64,000 nucleotides of DNA. Source: Isochrysis galbana (taxonomy: Eukaryota > Haptophyta > Isochrysidales > Isochrysidaceae). Both the position numbers and the translations under genes were made by a program. Below, piece after piece: positions 62,640 to 64,000 of this stretch. The stretch's first letter is position 1. Each line of letters starts with the position of its first letter. The stretch is taken from contig CM030940.1 of assembly GCA_018136815.1 (NCBI GenBank), forward strand, positions 4,349,087 to 4,413,086. Direction: 5' to 3'. The notes under the pieces were generated by a model that made no database searches, was not told the origin of the DNA, and saw only the letters and a program-made list of their open reading frames with translations.

Positions 62640-63399
62640 GGCATGCCCTAAAATCTGGGCTTTGGGGGGTGTGAGGCCCGTTCCTCTCCTAGCGAGCACC
62701 AAACGGCAGCAAGGCCGTCAGCAAGCCAGCGCTTGACAGCCGGTTTCGTCCCACACTGACGATCCTCCGGGGAACCGTCTTCCCTTGTCTGCGAGATATA
62801 CCCGCGATGGACGTGCTGGTTATGAAGGCCAGTACGCACCTCCGCATGCCCATCCATGCATGGCTTTGATTGCAACCCTGTTTGAGTCTCGCCTTTCACT
62901 TCATCGGTGCCATGTGCCCTTACATTCATGAGCGCGCATGCGTCGCGGCTTGGTAAATGCAGCTGTCTCGTCTCGCTATTTTTCTGTTCACAACAATCCT
63001 GTGCGTCTCCAATGTCTGAGCTCCCGTCATCCGATCCGCCATGCGCATACTGGGTGTGTGAGCACACACGAGTACACCCGCCAATGTGCTTTGAATCTTG
63101 CTCTTGGCCGAGCACTGTGAGGCTGGCGAGTCTGCCGTCTCTGTGCAGTATGGGGCGTGCTCGTACGCACGCCTACTTCCCACCACGTGTTCAAAGCAAG
63201 CATGCACGGTCGAAACCTCGCGCTCGCTCGTGACTCCAGCATGGGAGCGTCGTGCATTCAGCAGTTGCACGCAAGAACGGGAACGCTGTGAGTTTGCGGT
63301 CGCCCAGAGATGCCTAAGTGTGCCCCATGGTGACGCAGCAGTGAAAAACTTCGACCTTCTATCCTGTCGTTAGCGTTTTTTTGTACTTCCGAAAAACTA
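62640..63399. other. No supported gene
   Basis: A 155-residue minus-strand frame (62648-63115) overlaps the 3' side of the preceding gene. It has no motif and poor context. Confidence 0.4.
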
Positions 63400-64000
63400 T
63401 TGTTATAGTTTTAGCGATGGAGCGCGCGGCGCCGACCACTCCCCTGCCGCCACGACGCCCCAACGGGGCCGCCCCAAGCCGCCGGAGCCGAAGCGCTCAC
63501 AGGCCTCCGCACCGCCCGACCACGACGTCGAGATGGCGCCGCCTCCATCGCCTCCCAGGCAGCCACAGAAGCAGGGAGTAGGCAGGGCCCCTGTTCCCTG
63601 CAGACCAGCAGACTTCGAGCCCGACTTAGACCGCCAGCACCGCCGCTCAGCCACCCACGCAAGGACTCCCCATGGGGTGTGGCAGCTCTACTGCCACCCC
63701 CATGGAGGCAACTACTACCAACTGTGCACCCCTCGTGGGCGGGCACTTCACACAACAATCCATTCTGGGGGCCTTTATTTATTTGCGGCCTCCAGCTCTT
63801 CAAAAAACAGCTCCCAGAAATCCTACGCCGAGGCGGCTGGCCCCAAGGGAAAGCAGCCAGCACAAGCACAGCAAGCCCAGCCTCAACCAACCCATTCACC
63901 AACCCCCACCTCCCTCGCGCAAGCGAGCGGACCCCCAGTCGGACCCAAAGCCGGTTCAGACCAACACCAACACCCTACAACCCGCTCCTCCCCCTCTTGA
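63400..64000 (+). mobile_element. 5' part of a repeat element (same family as 53350-55123), runs off the edge
   Basis: Leader ACTATTGTTATAGTTTTAGC, then ATGGAGCGCGCGGCGCCG. Downstream frames read MERAAPTTPLPPRRPNGAAP and, from 63533, MAPPPSPPRQPQKQGVGRAP, HGVWQLYCHPHGGNYYQLC, and SSQKSYAEAAGPKGKQP. The last 90 bases match 53755-53870. Pro/Gln/Ala-rich, possibly an ORF1 nucleic-acid-binding protein. Incomplete at the window end. Confidence 0.55.

Noticed and set aside
62648-63115. 155-residue minus-strand frame
   Set aside because: No motif, Cys/His content looks random, overlaps the 3' flank of a plus-strand gene.

Overview
The window is nuclear DNA from a eukaryote. It is GC-rich, its genes carry spliceosomal introns (GT-AG, at least one clear GC-AG), and it is crowded with microsatellites and transposable elements. 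The gene set points to a secondary-plastid alga: an ADP-ribosyltransferase/LRR protein with a DPY-30 docking motif, fused polysaccharide-synthesis enzymes, an EF-hand protein ending in a GEAWVDWEDGR-type tail, and two secreted or organelle-type conserved proteins. A haptophyte is my best guess, but a pelagophyte or dinoflagellate relative cannot be excluded from sequence alone. One 100-N assembly gap lies at 51114-51213.

Layout. 1-11.8 kb: two neighbouring minus-strand copies of a Ty3/Gypsy-like LTR retrotransposon family whose polyprotein carries a phage-type DNA methyltransferase domain; a third, gag-side relic lies at 49.3-50.3 kb. 11.8-15 kb: AT-rich island, purine microsatellites and an 80-bp minisatellite. 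15.2-16.1 kb: a small multi-exon conserved gene. 17-19 kb: LINE debris and dispersed repeats. 19.5-20.0 kb: an EF-hand gene. 21.4-29.3 kb: a large FIG4-type phosphoinositide phosphatase gene, in which nine exons could be resolved wholly or partly to the base. 29.8-31.3 kb: an ankyrin fragment and a 1-kb TIR element. 31.8-33.0 kb: COP9 signalosome subunit 7 with three exons. 34.0-38.7 kb: one long open frame joining a TPT-type sugar transporter, a GT2 polysaccharide synthase and a sulfotransferase. 38.8-41.5 kb: LINE and repeat debris. 41.5-42.8 kb: a C5orf34-like gene. 44.2-48.3 kb: DPY30-SAM-ADP-ribosyltransferase-LRR protein. 51.7-52.9 kb: an AP endonuclease with one intron. 53-55 kb: a repeat element with its own frame. 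56.5-57.4 kb: a peroxisomal-looking crotonase. 57.9-58.5 kb: an AT-richer orphan. 59.1-60.1 kb: a mariner-like element. 61.8-62.6 kb: a secreted two-domain protein. 63.4 kb to the end: the 5' part of another repeat element.

The host genes share no pathway and show no operon-like order. The most notable items are the methyltransferase-bearing retrotransposon, the transporter-synthase-sulfotransferase fusion, the DPY30-ART-LRR protein, and a perfect 124-bp tandem duplication inside the FIG4 gene that could behave as a newborn intron.
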